Under the pieces are notes generated by a model. The model ran no database searches, had not been told where the DNA came from, and saw only the letters and a program-made list of their open reading frames with translations. Positions 29,842 through 38,567 of a stretch of 64,000 bases of DNA are shown here, one piece after another; the stretch's first letter is position 1; the number at the start of each line of letters is the position of its first letter. The translations under genes and the position numbers were made by a program. Source of the stretch: Salinisphaera sp. (GTDB lineage Bacteria > Pseudomonadota > Gammaproteobacteria > Nevskiales > Salinisphaeraceae). The stretch covers positions 1-64,000 of the forward strand of contig JAQIBT010000127.1 in NCBI GenBank assembly GCA_027858915.1, in the 5' to 3' direction.

Positions 29842-31218
29842 ATGGGTCTGCACGTCGTCATACTGGCCGCTGGCCAGGGAAAACGAATGAATTCGGCATT
29901 GCCGAAGGTACTCCAGCCGTTGGCCGACCGGCCGCTGCTCAAGCATGTGGTCGAGTCGGCACAGGCGCTCGCCCCCGAGCGTATTCACGTGGTTTACGGC
30001 CACGGCGGCGAGCAGGTGCAGTCAGCGCTGGGTTATCTGGACGTCCGCTGGGTATATCAGGCCGAGCAACTGGGTACTGGCCATGCGGTGGCCCAGGCGA
30101 TCGGTGACGTGCCCGACGACGCCCAGGTGCTGGTGTTGTATGGCGATGTGCCATTGATGCGGGCCGCGACGTTGACGCATCTGGTCGGCACTGCCGGGGA
30201 TAATGCGCTGGCGCTGTTGACCGTGGTGCTGGCCGATCCGTCTGGCTATGGGCGCATCGTGCGCAATGACGACAATCGGGTTGTTGGCATCGTTGAGGAA
30301 AAAGACGCCAGTGCCGATGAGCGCCATATCCGTGAAACCAATACCGGGCTGATGTGTGCCCAGGCCAGCCATCTGCGAGGCTGGCTGTCGCGCCTGACCA
30401 ACGCCAACGCTCAGGGCGAGTACTACCTGACCGATTGTATTGCACTGGCCGCCGCGGATGGGGTTTCGGTGGTGGCCGGGCAGGCCGGTACCGTCGACGA
30501 GACCCAGGGCATCAACAACAAGCTCGATCTGTCGCGTGCCGAACGTATTCTGCAGCGTCGACAGGCCGAAGTGCTGATGGCACAGGGGCTGATGCTGCGT
30601 GATCCCGATCGTTTCGATCTGCGCGGCACCCTGCGCGTCGGACGCGACACGGTGATCGATATCAACGCCGTGATCGAAGGCGACGTGGTGCTGGGCGACA
30701 ACGTGAGCATCGGCCCCCACTGCGTGCTGCGCCACTGCACTATCGACGATAACACTCAGGTGCTCTCGCATAGCGTCATTGAGCACGCGGTGGTCGGTGC
30801 CCATTGTCAGATCGGTCCGTTTGCCCGTCTGCGTCCGGAGACCCGCGTCGGTGATCGGGCCAAGATCGGTAATTTCGTCGAAACCAAGAAGATCTCGCTG
30901 GGCCGCGGCAGCAAGATCAATCATCTGAGCTACGTCGGCGACGCCAGCGTCGGCGATAACGTGAATATCGGCGCCGGCGTCATTACCTGCAACTACGATG
31001 GCGCCAACAAGCATGTGACCACGATCGGCGACGACGCTTTCATCGGCTCGGACACCCAGCTGGTGGCCCCGGTATCGGTGGGCAACGGGGCGACGATCGG
31101 TGCCGGTTCAACCATCACCAAAACCGCGCCGGCCCAAGCACTTACGCTGTCGCGTAGCAAGCAGTTCACGGTCGACGGCTGGACCCGGCCGAAGAAAGAC
31201 AATCCGGGTCATTCATAG
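29842..31218 (+). CDS. glmU: Bifunctional UDP-GlcNAc pyrophosphorylase / GlcN-1-P acetyltransferase
   Basis: Cytoplasmic enzyme of 458 residues for the last two steps of UDP-N-acetylglucosamine synthesis. The N-terminal uridyltransferase has VVILAAGQGKRMNSALPKVL; the C-terminal left-handed beta helix carries hexapeptide repeats and the acetyltransferase region NFVETKKISLGRGSKINHLS. It lies directly upstream of glmS, supplying the same pathway. Confidence 0.97.
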   Translation: MGLHVVILAAGQGKRMNSALPKVLQPLADRPLLKHVVESAQALAPERIHVVYGHGGEQVQSALGYLDVRWVYQAEQLGTGHAVAQAIGDVPDDAQVLVLYGDVPLMRAATLTHLVGTAGDNALALLTVVLADPSGYGRIVRNDDNRVVGIVEEKDASADERHIRETNTGLMCAQASHLRGWLSRLTNANAQGEYYLTDCIALAAADGVSVVAGQAGTVDETQGINNKLDLSRAERILQRRQAEVLMAQGLMLRDPDRFDLRGTLRVGRDTVIDINAVIEGDVVLGDNVSIGPHCVLRHCTIDDNTQVLSHSVIEHAVVGAHCQIGPFARLRPETRVGDRAKIGNFVETKKISLGRGSKINHLSYVGDASVGDNVNIGAGVITCNYDGANKHVTTIGDDAFIGSDTQLVAPVSVGNGATIGAGSTITKTAPAQALTLSRSKQFTVDGWTRPKKDNPGHS

Positions 31219-31263
31219 ATACTTCGTCGGCCATGCGTCGGCACAATCGGGACATACGACAAG

Positions 31264-33099
31264 ATGTGTGGAATTGTTGGAGCCAGTGCGCAGCGCAACG
31301 TCGAGCCGATCCTCATGGAGGGCCTGCGTCGGCTTGAGTATCGAGGCTATGATTCGGCGGGGGTTGCCCTGCTGAACAACGGTCGGCTGGAACGCACGCG
31401 TGCGGTGGGCAAGGTGCAGGCCCTGGCCGATCGGCTGGAAAGCGAACAGAACGGTGCGGTCGACGGCCGTCTGGGTATCGCCCATACGCGCTGGGCGACC
31501 CACGGCGGGGTGACTGAGGGCAACGCCCATCCCCATCTGTCGTCTGAACGTGTGGCGGTGGTGCATAACGGCATCATCGAGAATCACGAACCGCTGCGTC
31601 GGCGCCTGCAGGACGCGGGCTATAGCTTTGTATCGGAAACCGATACCGAGGTGGTCGCGCATCTGATCGATAGCTATCTGGACGACGCCGACGACCTGGC
31701 CGGTGCCGTGCGCCTGGCGGCGGCTGAACTGCACGGCGCCTACGCGCTGGCCGTGATCTGTCGTGACAATCCGGAAATGCTGGTTGCAACCCGCAGCGGC
31801 TCGCCGCTGGTGTTGGGCGTGGGCATCGGCGAGCATTTCGTGGCCTCCGACGTTGCCGCGCTGCTGCCGGTCACGCGTCGCTTCGTTTATCTCGAAGAGG
31901 GCGATATGGTCGTGCTTGATCCGCACGGTTTTGTCGTCACCGATCTCGCCGGTGTGCCGGTCGAGCGCGAAGTCAAGGAATCCGGGCTGAGCATCGATGC
32001 GACCGAAAAAGGCATCTATCGGCATTTCATGCTCAAGGAAATCTACGAGCAGCCGCAGGCGCTGGTCGATACCTGGCAGGGACGTCTTTCAGACGATGGC
32101 GTGCTGGCCTCCAGCATCGGCCCTGGTGCAGAAGCGCTGCTGGCAAAGGTCGAAGCCATTCATATCGTGGCCTGTGGCACCAGCCATCACGCGGGTCTGG
32201 TGGCCCGTTACTGGATCGAGGCACAGGCGCGTATTCCCTGCAACGTCGAGCTGGCCAGCGAGTATCGATATCGCGATCCCGTGGTGCCGAAGAACTGTCT
32301 GTTCATCACCCTCAGCCAGTCAGGAGAAACGGCCGATACCCTGGCCGCGCTGCGCTATGCCAAGAGCCTAGGTGACCACGGTTATCTCGGCACGCTTGCC
32401 ATCTGTAACAAGCCGGAAAGCTCGCTTACCCGTGAATCCGATCTGGTGATGATGACCCGTGCAGGCCCCGAGATCGGCGTTGCCTCGACTAAGGCGTTTA
32501 CCACTCAGCTCATGTGCCTGCTGCTGTTGTCGGGCATGCTGGCGCGCGACGAGTCGCGCAGCGCGCGGCTGGCCGCCGATATCCGGGGGGTCGAAGCCGC
32601 AGTGGTCAGCGTGCTGTCGCTGGACGAGGCCATCCGGCATCTGGCCGAGCAATTTGTCGATAAGCACCACGCTCTGTTCCTGGGGCGTGGGCCGATGTAC
32701 CCCATTGCCATGGAAGGCGCGCTCAAGCTCAAGGAGATTTCCTATCTCCACGCCGAGGCCTATGCGGCAGGCGAGCTCAAGCACGGCCCGCTGGCGCTGG
32801 TCGACGAAAGCATGCCGGTGATTGCCGTTGCACCTACCGACGAGTGGTTGGAGAAGGTCAAATCCAACCTGCAGGAAGTACGCGCGCGCGGCGGCGAACT
32901 GTATGTGTTCGCCGACGAGAACTCCGGGCTGGACAGCGGGCCGGGCATCACCGTGCTCGACATGCCGCACGTACCGGACGCGCTGGCACCGATCGCCTAC
33001 ACCATTCCGCTGCAGCTGCTGGCCTATCATGTCGCGGTCGCCAAGGGCACCGATGTGGATCAGCCCCGTAACCTAGCGAAATCGGTCACGGTGGAGTAG
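31264..33099 (+). CDS. glmS: Glutamine-fructose-6-phosphate aminotransferase
   Basis: Makes glucosamine-6-phosphate from fructose-6-phosphate and glutamine; 611 residues. The N-terminal nucleophile cysteine is in MCGIVGAS, followed by the glutaminase domain and two SIS domains ([34 protein letters not shown]). The 3' end encodes the conserved [13 protein letters not shown], whose DNA is the recognition site of Tn7 TnsD in other bacteria. A transposon end begins 24 bases past the stop. Confidence 0.98.
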   Translation: MCGIVGASAQRNVEPILMEGLRRLEYRGYDSAGVALLNNGRLERTRAVGKVQALADRLESEQNGAVDGRLGIAHTRWATHGGVTEGNAHPHLSSERVAVVHNGIIENHEPLRRRLQDAGYSFVSETDTEVVAHLIDSYLDDADDLAGAVRLAAAELHGAYALAVICRDNPEMLVATRSGSPLVLGVGIGEHFVASDVAALLPVTRRFVYLEEGDMVVLDPHGFVVTDLAGVPVEREVKESGLSIDATEKGIYRHFMLKEIYEQPQALVDTWQGRLSDDGVLASSIGPGAEALLAKVEAIHIVACGTSHHAGLVARYWIEAQARIPCNVELASEYRYRDPVVPKNCLFITLSQSGETADTLAALRYAKSLGDHGYLGTLAICNKPESSLTRESDLVMMTRAGPEIGVASTKAFTTQLMCLLLLSGMLARDESRSARLAADIRGVEAAVVSVLSLDEAIRHLAEQFVDKHHALFLGRGPMYPIAMEGALKLKEISYLHAEAYAAGELKHGPLALVDESMPVIAVAPTDEWLEKVKSNLQEVRARGGELYVFADENSGLDSGPGITVLDMPHVPDALAPIAYTIPLQLLAYHVAVAKGTDVDQPRNLAKSVTVE

Positions 33100-33122
33100 G
33101 CCTGTTGCCGTTTCATACGGCC
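33064..33122 (+). other. attTn7 target: glmS 3' end and insertion point
   Basis: The last glmS codons plus 23 bases downstream of the TAG (33097-33099) correspond to the known Tn7 attachment region. Tn7 inserts about 23-25 bases past glmS. The first base of the transposon-like end is 33123. The five bases before it (CGGCC, 33118-33122) would be one copy of the target duplication; the second copy was not located in the window. Confidence 0.75.
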
Positions 33123-33190
33123 TGTAGCCGGGTAATAGTTATGTGAACTGTGAATTAGTTACGTGAACTCGGTAATAGTTGTGTGAACTG
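33123..33190 (+). repeat. Tn7-like transposon end: TGTAGCCG followed by three contiguous 20-bp repeats
   Basis: The terminal octamer TGTAGCCG (33123-33130) agrees in 6 of 8 bases with the Tn7 terminus TGTGGGCG. It is followed without gaps by GGTAATAGTTATGTGAACTG (33131-33150), TGAATTAGTTACGTGAACTC (33151-33170) and GGTAATAGTTGTGTGAACTG (33171-33190). Eight terminal bases followed by adjoining transposase-binding repeats is the Tn7 end layout, where TnsB binds. The site after glmS makes the assignment strong. No matching opposite end was recognised in the window. Confidence 0.85.
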
Positions 33191-33549
33191 CTAAATACAT
33201 CGAGATACCATGTAACGGCATATGCAACTCTCGAACTAGGAAGCTCGATCGACCGGTTAGTAAAACGGTCCGGGACTGAAGCGAACAATCCGGCCCCAAA
33301 CTTCGTTGCGGGGCCGACCGCGCCATACTGGAGCGCCGGGCACCTTTTGAATAAGGTGCTCATCTTGGAGGGATGCCTGATTGGCTAATGTTAGTGGTAC
33401 TTCGACGTCGGGAATGCCGCAGCTTAGGTCAGGTGCCGGCCAGAAGCGGTCATTAAACGCCTGGCATTAACGGCAGCCCGTAGCGTTGTCCGCTGCGCGG
33501 ACGTCCTAAATCTTGAAATAGAGCCACAGGAACAACCTATCCGGAGTAG
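33191..33549. other. Non-coding stretch inside the transposon end
   Basis: No gene is supported in these 359 bases. Two hairpins are visible: CGGCCCC (33291-33297) with GGGGCCG (33310-33316), and GCACCTT (33340-33346) with AAGGTGC (33353-33359). Neither is followed by a T run. They may insulate the element from glmS transcription or end the convergent KAP-type gene. Confidence 0.4.
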
Positions 33550-36500
33550 TTACTTGCGCCTTCTATTCACCTTGATTCTTGATCCCCTGACGACGTAGCT
33601 TTTAACGATGTGGTGCGTTTTGAGGATATCGAGCAGCGATCGATCGGCGGCAGTATCGGGAATCTCGACCTTATGCCGGCCAACTGACGTTAGCTTGGGA
33701 TAGTCGGCGCCCATCGAGCCGAGAATGGTGAATAAGTCCTCGCGCTCGAGCGATGGAAGGTGTGGCTCAAGCAAGGCCATCACATGCGGAGCTCCCGCAC
33801 CGCCGAGTGCCAATTGCTTTACGACCTCCAGTTCCAGCGAGAGGCTTTGTTGCGCCGCGACTCGCGCGATTTGACTCATGCCGGCGCGGTCAGCCCTGGG
33901 GACGTAGTCGCGAGCCTGCCTTGCGATCTCCATCTTGATCGCCGGTTCGACTTTGTCGCTCTGTAGCAGCCTCGCGAGATCGTCTCGCACGAGATCCGGG
34001 CTCATGTATTCCTTGAATTCGCGCGACTCTCGAATGTATGCCTCGCGGGTCGACCAGTCCATCTCGCCGAGGTGGGCGTAGGTTGCAGCCTCATCCTTGA
34101 TCAGGTTGTACTTCAGAAGTAGCGCAAAGAGCTCACCACTTTCAGCCGCGATCTCGCCTGTTTCTAGGGGGTGGGCCAGGTTCAGGCTTGCAACCAGCTT
34201 TGTGCGGAGCTTTGCGGAGAGAAGCTCTTCATCCGCCGACAGGATCGCTCGCGCGAGTCCTGCCCTCGCTTCGTCGTCGGCCTTGTCGGCTCCTTTGATG
34301 GTGCCTGCGGAGGTCAAAACGTTGGCCAGGCTCGCGTCAACTGCTTCCAAAATACTGACGTAGCGCTCCACATTCCCGAAAGTCGCAGGGAAGCGTTCGT
34401 TCTCTGCCAGTCGAGGCCAGGCCTCTGACGAGACCTCGGCGAGGTCAGCGACGACACAACCCGGCGATGCGTGCGCAATGACGTCCCCGAGTCGGGCCGA
34501 ATCATGCTCGAGCACATCCTCGATCACGGAAATAAAGCGCTCGGCGCCCTCTACGGTCGGCGACACTCCCTCCACCGCTGATATATATGCACTCAGATTA
34601 TCGAGCGTGTACTCATAGACGGACTGATGAGCGGCCTGAACAATATCCAGCGCCAAGCTCGTCCTAGTGCCAATGGCCACCTCGATATTCTCGCGCCTGA
34701 TTTCGTAAAGGCTGCGATCGACGAACGCGCGGCGCATGTTCTCTGTCAACGGCGCCAGAAGCGGTAGCCTAATGCTGGCTTGAGCGAAGAGATCGCCAAT
34801 GCGTTCCGCCTGAGCGAGTGGGACATCGTCGGACGTCAGCGTCGCAAGTTCGGCGTATCGGTCAGCCAAATAAGATGAGACAGCGGGACACGTTTGATAC
34901 TTGTCGTGACCCAAGTGTTGGAGAGCAGCGTCGACGAGTTCGAGCTGCAGAGCGTCATCCACCTCCGCCCGGCTTACGAGATAGACCAGCACTCCCGAGT
35001 AAAACGGCGTCAGCCGTGCAATCAGCCTTGCCTGCTGAGTACCGCCATTAAGATAGGCCTGCATGAAGCTTGTTTGGCGGTCGCCGAATCCGACCAAGGA
35101 ACGAATCATGATCTCCGCCGCCGCGATATTGGTCGACAGCAGATGGTCCAAGAGATCGATGTTGTAAAGCGACGGCTCTTTGAGGGCGTCCTCGCCACAT
35201 TCTTGAACGACGTCATCGACATCACCCGGGTCCAGTTTGAACTGCGCGTCCATCAGGTTGCGCTCGACGTGATGGATGATGAAGTTGGTTGCCGCCGAGC
35301 TTACGCGGTCCCCGTGAAAGGTGGATGTATAGAGCGTGAAGTTACTGTTGATATAGCCGGCACGCACCAGTTCGTACGCCAGCCCGGATTTGAGAAGTTT
35401 GCTGGCAGTCGCGGCGAATGACTGGTCAATATCGCCGTGCTCAACAAGAAAGTCAGATCGCTCGATAAGATCCTCCAGATCGGCGCCACGCAGGAACTTG
35501 AGATCCGCGCTTATATCCTGAAGCCGCTCATTTATATGTTGGCGATCCGCGTCATCCCAACTCGCGGCGTCCAATGGATCAGAAAGCTCAGCAGCAAGGT
35601 GCGCTTTGGTGTACCGAAGGGCTGGAAGTCCGTTGATCATCCAATCCAAGGTTGGATTGCCATCGGCCGAGGTGAACTTTTCCCAAAACTCTGCACTCAG
35701 AAGATCATCCGGCTTCAACTGTTGGCTAGCGAACACATACTGCCCATTCGGGTTGATATGAGTTGCAGCCTGTACTGTCCTCTGCACATGATCGTGGAGA
35801 CGCTTGCCAAGATGCCTGCTACGTGTCGCAGCGCCATCAATTTGTGACAGACGCCTCTGCGTTGCGAGTCTCTCACGCTGCAACCGTTGTGTGTTCTGAC
35901 TAATCAAATTACGGCTGACTTCGTAAAGCGTATCCAAATTGCTTTTGCGCAAACGTATCGCCTCGAAGTCTGTGAGATGCGTGCTCTTGTAGAGCATCAT
36001 CGCGAACAGGTCAGTTTCGTTTAGCTTCAGCGGGTTGCTATCACTCAAGATGATGCGATCACGGAATACAATGAACTCATTGCAGACGTTTTTGAGCAGC
36101 CGCATTTCCGGCACATACCCAGCAGCGAGATCAAGCAGCTTCTTGTCGACATGGTTTTCGAACCGATCGAGAAGCTGCGCGGCGAGGTTGCGAGCGCTTC
36201 GATGAGTGATGAATGGAACCACTGGAATGACGAGATCAAAGAACTTCGTCCGGTTCGCACGTACGGTCTCGGATTGGGCGGGGTCCTCGCTCGCGTCTAG
36301 GTCCTGATCGGGCCTAAGATCGCTCTTTTGCAGGCCGATTCGGTCGAATATGCTGTCCTTGATGGCGTAGATGAAGCGGATTGGTCGGTCGATCTGCGGT
36401 GAGGTATTGAGGAGAGTGTTGAGCGAGCGGAGCGTCTCGAAGATGTGCGAATCGTTGAAGCGGTCGATGTCCTCGAAGATAACGATGTCACGTTTCGACA

Positions 36501-37290
36501 CATCGAAGAAATAGACGATCTCATCGAGATACTGATCGAAATACGACACGGACTTGTTGTCTAACGTAACCGTGGTAGAGCCTGCGGAGAACTGCGTGAT
36601 GCTTAGTTGGCCGCGGAAAAAGTATCGAGCCCCCAAACAGAGCACTGCTGCCAGCGTCCAGACCAGCGGATGAATCAAGAGGCCGAAGTCGATAAGGGGT
36701 GAGAAAGCTGAGGCAATTTGTTTGGACCAACCCATCAGCAAGAAGATAATCGCGACGGGCAGTCCAAGCAGAAGCGCTATCGCAAGCTCGCGCCGCCACT
36801 TAAAGCGACCAAGGCGATGGAAACGGGAGCCTGGCGTTTTATGCGGTTCCTCGCGGTAGAGTAGCTGCTTGACTATTTCTTGTTGGATACGGTTCGTCGG
36901 CGTCATCGCCTGTTTTGGGACCGACTCGTCGACGTCTGATGTCTCAATCGGGGCAAGCGTCGATAGCGAGAGCTCGACGACACGATCTTCATGGCAGCGG
37001 ATCACCTCTCGCAGGATGCTGCTTTTGCCAACGCCGTAACTACCGGACAGCGCGATGTTCCATATCTTTTTATCACGGAGCGCGGCTGCGATCGCCTTAA
37101 CGTATTTGCCGTGCTCTAATTCTTTATAAGTAGGTGTAAGCGGGACTAGGTCCCACCGGTCTTCGCTGGCAAGCTCGCTCGAACTATCGTTCTTGCGACG
37201 CTTGGCTGTACAGCATTTCCATATCCACCGGCTTGGTCGGCTACGCATTACTGTGCGCCCAGTTCCTATGACGGTGGCTGGCAATGGCAT
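33550..37290 (-). CDS. Large KAP/YobI-like P-loop NTPase with two membrane helices inside the ATPase domain
   Basis: Protein of 1246 residues. Numbered from the ATG at 37290 (AAGAGA site nearby; an in-frame GTG lies 12 codons upstream), Walker A is GSYGVGKSS (83-91). Two hydrophobic helices follow (about 169-188 and 202-224), then Walker B IVIFEDIDRF (269-278). Insertion of a membrane hairpin between Walker A and B is the hallmark of KAP-family NTPases; the YPLTPTYKELEHGKYVKAI-like start resembles YobI-type proteins. The remaining roughly 900 residues are helical repeats without a recognised domain. It is the first gene inside the Tn7-like end and has less GC-rich codon use than glmS, suggesting transferred cargo, perhaps anti-phage. 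Function is not proven. Confidence 0.8.
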   Translation of the reverse strand: MPLPATVIGTGRTVMRSRPSRWIWKCCTAKRRKNDSSSELASEDRWDLVPLTPTYKELEHGKYVKAIAAALRDKKIWNIALSGSYGVGKSSILREVIRCHEDRVVELSLSTLAPIETSDVDESVPKQAMTPTNRIQQEIVKQLLYREEPHKTPGSRFHRLGRFKWRRELAIALLLGLPVAIIFLLMGWSKQIASAFSPLIDFGLLIHPLVWTLAAVLCLGARYFFRGQLSITQFSAGSTTVTLDNKSVSYFDQYLDEIVYFFDVSKRDIVIFEDIDRFNDSHIFETLRSLNTLLNTSPQIDRPIRFIYAIKDSIFDRIGLQKSDLRPDQDLDASEDPAQSETVRANRTKFFDLVIPVVPFITHRSARNLAAQLLDRFENHVDKKLLDLAAGYVPEMRLLKNVCNEFIVFRDRIILSDSNPLKLNETDLFAMMLYKSTHLTDFEAIRLRKSNLDTLYEVSRNLISQNTQRLQRERLATQRRLSQIDGAATRSRHLGKRLHDHVQRTVQAATHINPNGQYVFASQQLKPDDLLSAEFWEKFTSADGNPTLDWMINGLPALRYTKAHLAAELSDPLDAASWDDADRQHINERLQDISADLKFLRGADLEDLIERSDFLVEHGDIDQSFAATASKLLKSGLAYELVRAGYINSNFTLYTSTFHGDRVSSAATNFIIHHVERNLMDAQFKLDPGDVDDVVQECGEDALKEPSLYNIDLLDHLLSTNIAAAEIMIRSLVGFGDRQTSFMQAYLNGGTQQARLIARLTPFYSGVLVYLVSRAEVDDALQLELVDAALQHLGHDKYQTCPAVSSYLADRYAELATLTSDDVPLAQAERIGDLFAQASIRLPLLAPLTENMRRAFVDRSLYEIRRENIEVAIGTRTSLALDIVQAAHQSVYEYTLDNLSAYISAVEGVSPTVEGAERFISVIEDVLEHDSARLGDVIAHASPGCVVADLAEVSSEAWPRLAENERFPATFGNVERYVSILEAVDASLANVLTSAGTIKGADKADDEARAGLARAILSADEELLSAKLRTKLVASLNLAHPLETGEIAAESGELFALLLKYNLIKDEAATYAHLGEMDWSTREAYIRESREFKEYMSPDLVRDDLARLLQSDKVEPAIKMEIARQARDYVPRADRAGMSQIARVAAQQSLSLELEVVKQLALGGAGAPHVMALLEPHLPSLEREDLFTILGSMGADYPKLTSVGRHKVEIPDTAADRSLLDILKTHHIVKSYVVRGSRIKVNRRRK

Positions 37291-37823
37291 GAAATATTCT
37301 CTTATCGGATTTCTTTTTGCCTTCACTACGCGAATTCGTACGGGCGTTCAAGCAATGAACGAAATGGGGTCTGCCCTACTTAGTGTTCATCCATAAACTC
37401 TTAAGTGTATGATTTTGCTTATAATACCGGACGTTAACGAATTTAGATTTTCGATCGCCAATATTTTGGCTAAATTTCCAACTATATGATTTTATTGCAC
37501 ATTTATTGGGTCAGCTAATATTATAAACGGCACAATTGCAAAATATCAGTCAAAATGTGCAATCATTTATTGCCGATTAATTTAACGGTATCAATGAGAT
37601 ACGAGTTTCTGGATGGACACTACTTAACAGCGGTGATGGATCTTGTTCTTGGGCCCGGCGGGGTCATGAGATTTAGATGAATTCGGCTATAGCCGACGCG
37701 CACAACATAGAATGAATGACGCTCAAGAGGGCGACTACGCTGGCGAATGTCCGCTTTGGGTCGCTACCTGATCACGAGCGATCGGCCGGATATTGACGAT
37801 TCCGTTCAACAAAAGGAATCGTC
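37291..37823. other. AT-rich intergenic region between divergent NTPase and recombinase genes
   Basis: No gene is supported in these 533 bases, which are strikingly AT-rich compared with the surroundings. They contain the 11-base inverted arms ATTGCACATTT (37494-37504) and AAATGTGCAAT (37553-37563), a candidate operator or recombination site. A perfect 9-base hairpin, GACGATTCC (37795-37803) with GGAATCGTC (37815-37823), abuts the recombinase ATG. The AT-rich block is the likely promoter region of the large NTPase gene. Confidence 0.5.
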
Positions 37824-38467
37824 ATGGAGTATATCGACCAGTGGGAAGGCGCTCATTCTAAAGGCCCCATCATTCCGTGGAACAAAGGCCGCTTAGTAGG
37901 CCCGAAGCCACCGCTAAAGCTCAAGGAAATCTGGGGCATTCGGGTACGGCTACAGCTTGCAACCCAGACGCGGGATCTCGCACTGTTCAACCTCGCAATC
38001 GACAGCAAGCTACGCGGGTGTGATCTGGTTAGGCTGAAGGTTCTCAAGACGTCGCGCACGGTGGCCGCGTACTGTCCCGCACCGCGATTGTTCAGCAGAA
38101 AACGGGCCAACCTGTACAGTTCGAACTGACAGAGCAAACGCGTACCTCGATCGAAGCATGGATAAGCGCCGTCGCGCTGCGAGCCAATGATTATTTGTTT
38201 CCGAGCCGGGTATCGAGTTCTCCACACCTATCCACGCGGCAATACGCCCGAATCGTTAAATCGTGGGTTGAGAGCATCGGCCTTGACCCTCTCGAGTACG
38301 GCACGCCCTCAATGCGTCGCACGAAAGCGACGCTGATATATAGGCGAACACGCAATTTACGCGCCGTGCAGCTCTTGCTGGGACATACGAAGCTGGAAAG
38401 CACGGTGCGCTATCTCGGCATCGAGGTCGATGATGCGCTCGAGATGTCGGAGCAGACAGAGGTATGA
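37824..38467 (+). pseudogene. Tyrosine recombinase (integrase) with a frameshift and a lost catalytic histidine
   Basis: Two frames together encode about 214 residues of a site-specific tyrosine recombinase. The first part runs from MEYIDQWEGAHSKGPIIPWNKG to DSKLRGCDLVRLKV. A one-base loss (or two-base gain) near 38042-38050 then moves the reading to the frame with DVAHGGRVLSRTAIVQQKTG, LFPSRVSSSPHLSTRQYARI and LGHTKLESTVRYLGIEVDDA. The catalytic tyrosine (TVRYLG) and arginines remain, but the box-II histidine of GTHSMRRTKAT-type proteins is proline here (GTPSMRRTKAT). The gene is therefore almost certainly inactive. It is a remnant of an integrative element next to the Tn7-like cargo. Confidence 0.85.
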
Positions 38468-38567
38468 CGTTGGCGCCGAACGAGCCAACTGTGCGGTTCG
38501 TTCGGCACCTACACGTATCAGACAGAAGCGGACCTTTAGGCCGGGTTTGAAGGCGTGGATTTTATTT

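Noticed and set aside
33151-33170. GTTACGTGAAC inside the repeats as a ParB parS site
   Set aside because: It resembles parS only in part, occurs as one of three directly repeated variants, and lacks the full inverted symmetry of parS.
33131-33190. Three regular 20-bp repeats as a possible CRISPR array
   Set aside because: The repeats touch each other with no spacers, and no cas genes are nearby; they fit transposase-binding sites at a transposon end.
33191-33549. tRNA or small RNA gene suggested by two GC-rich hairpins
   Set aside because: No cloverleaf, no CCA end and no T-loop sequence could be fitted; only two separate simple hairpins are present.
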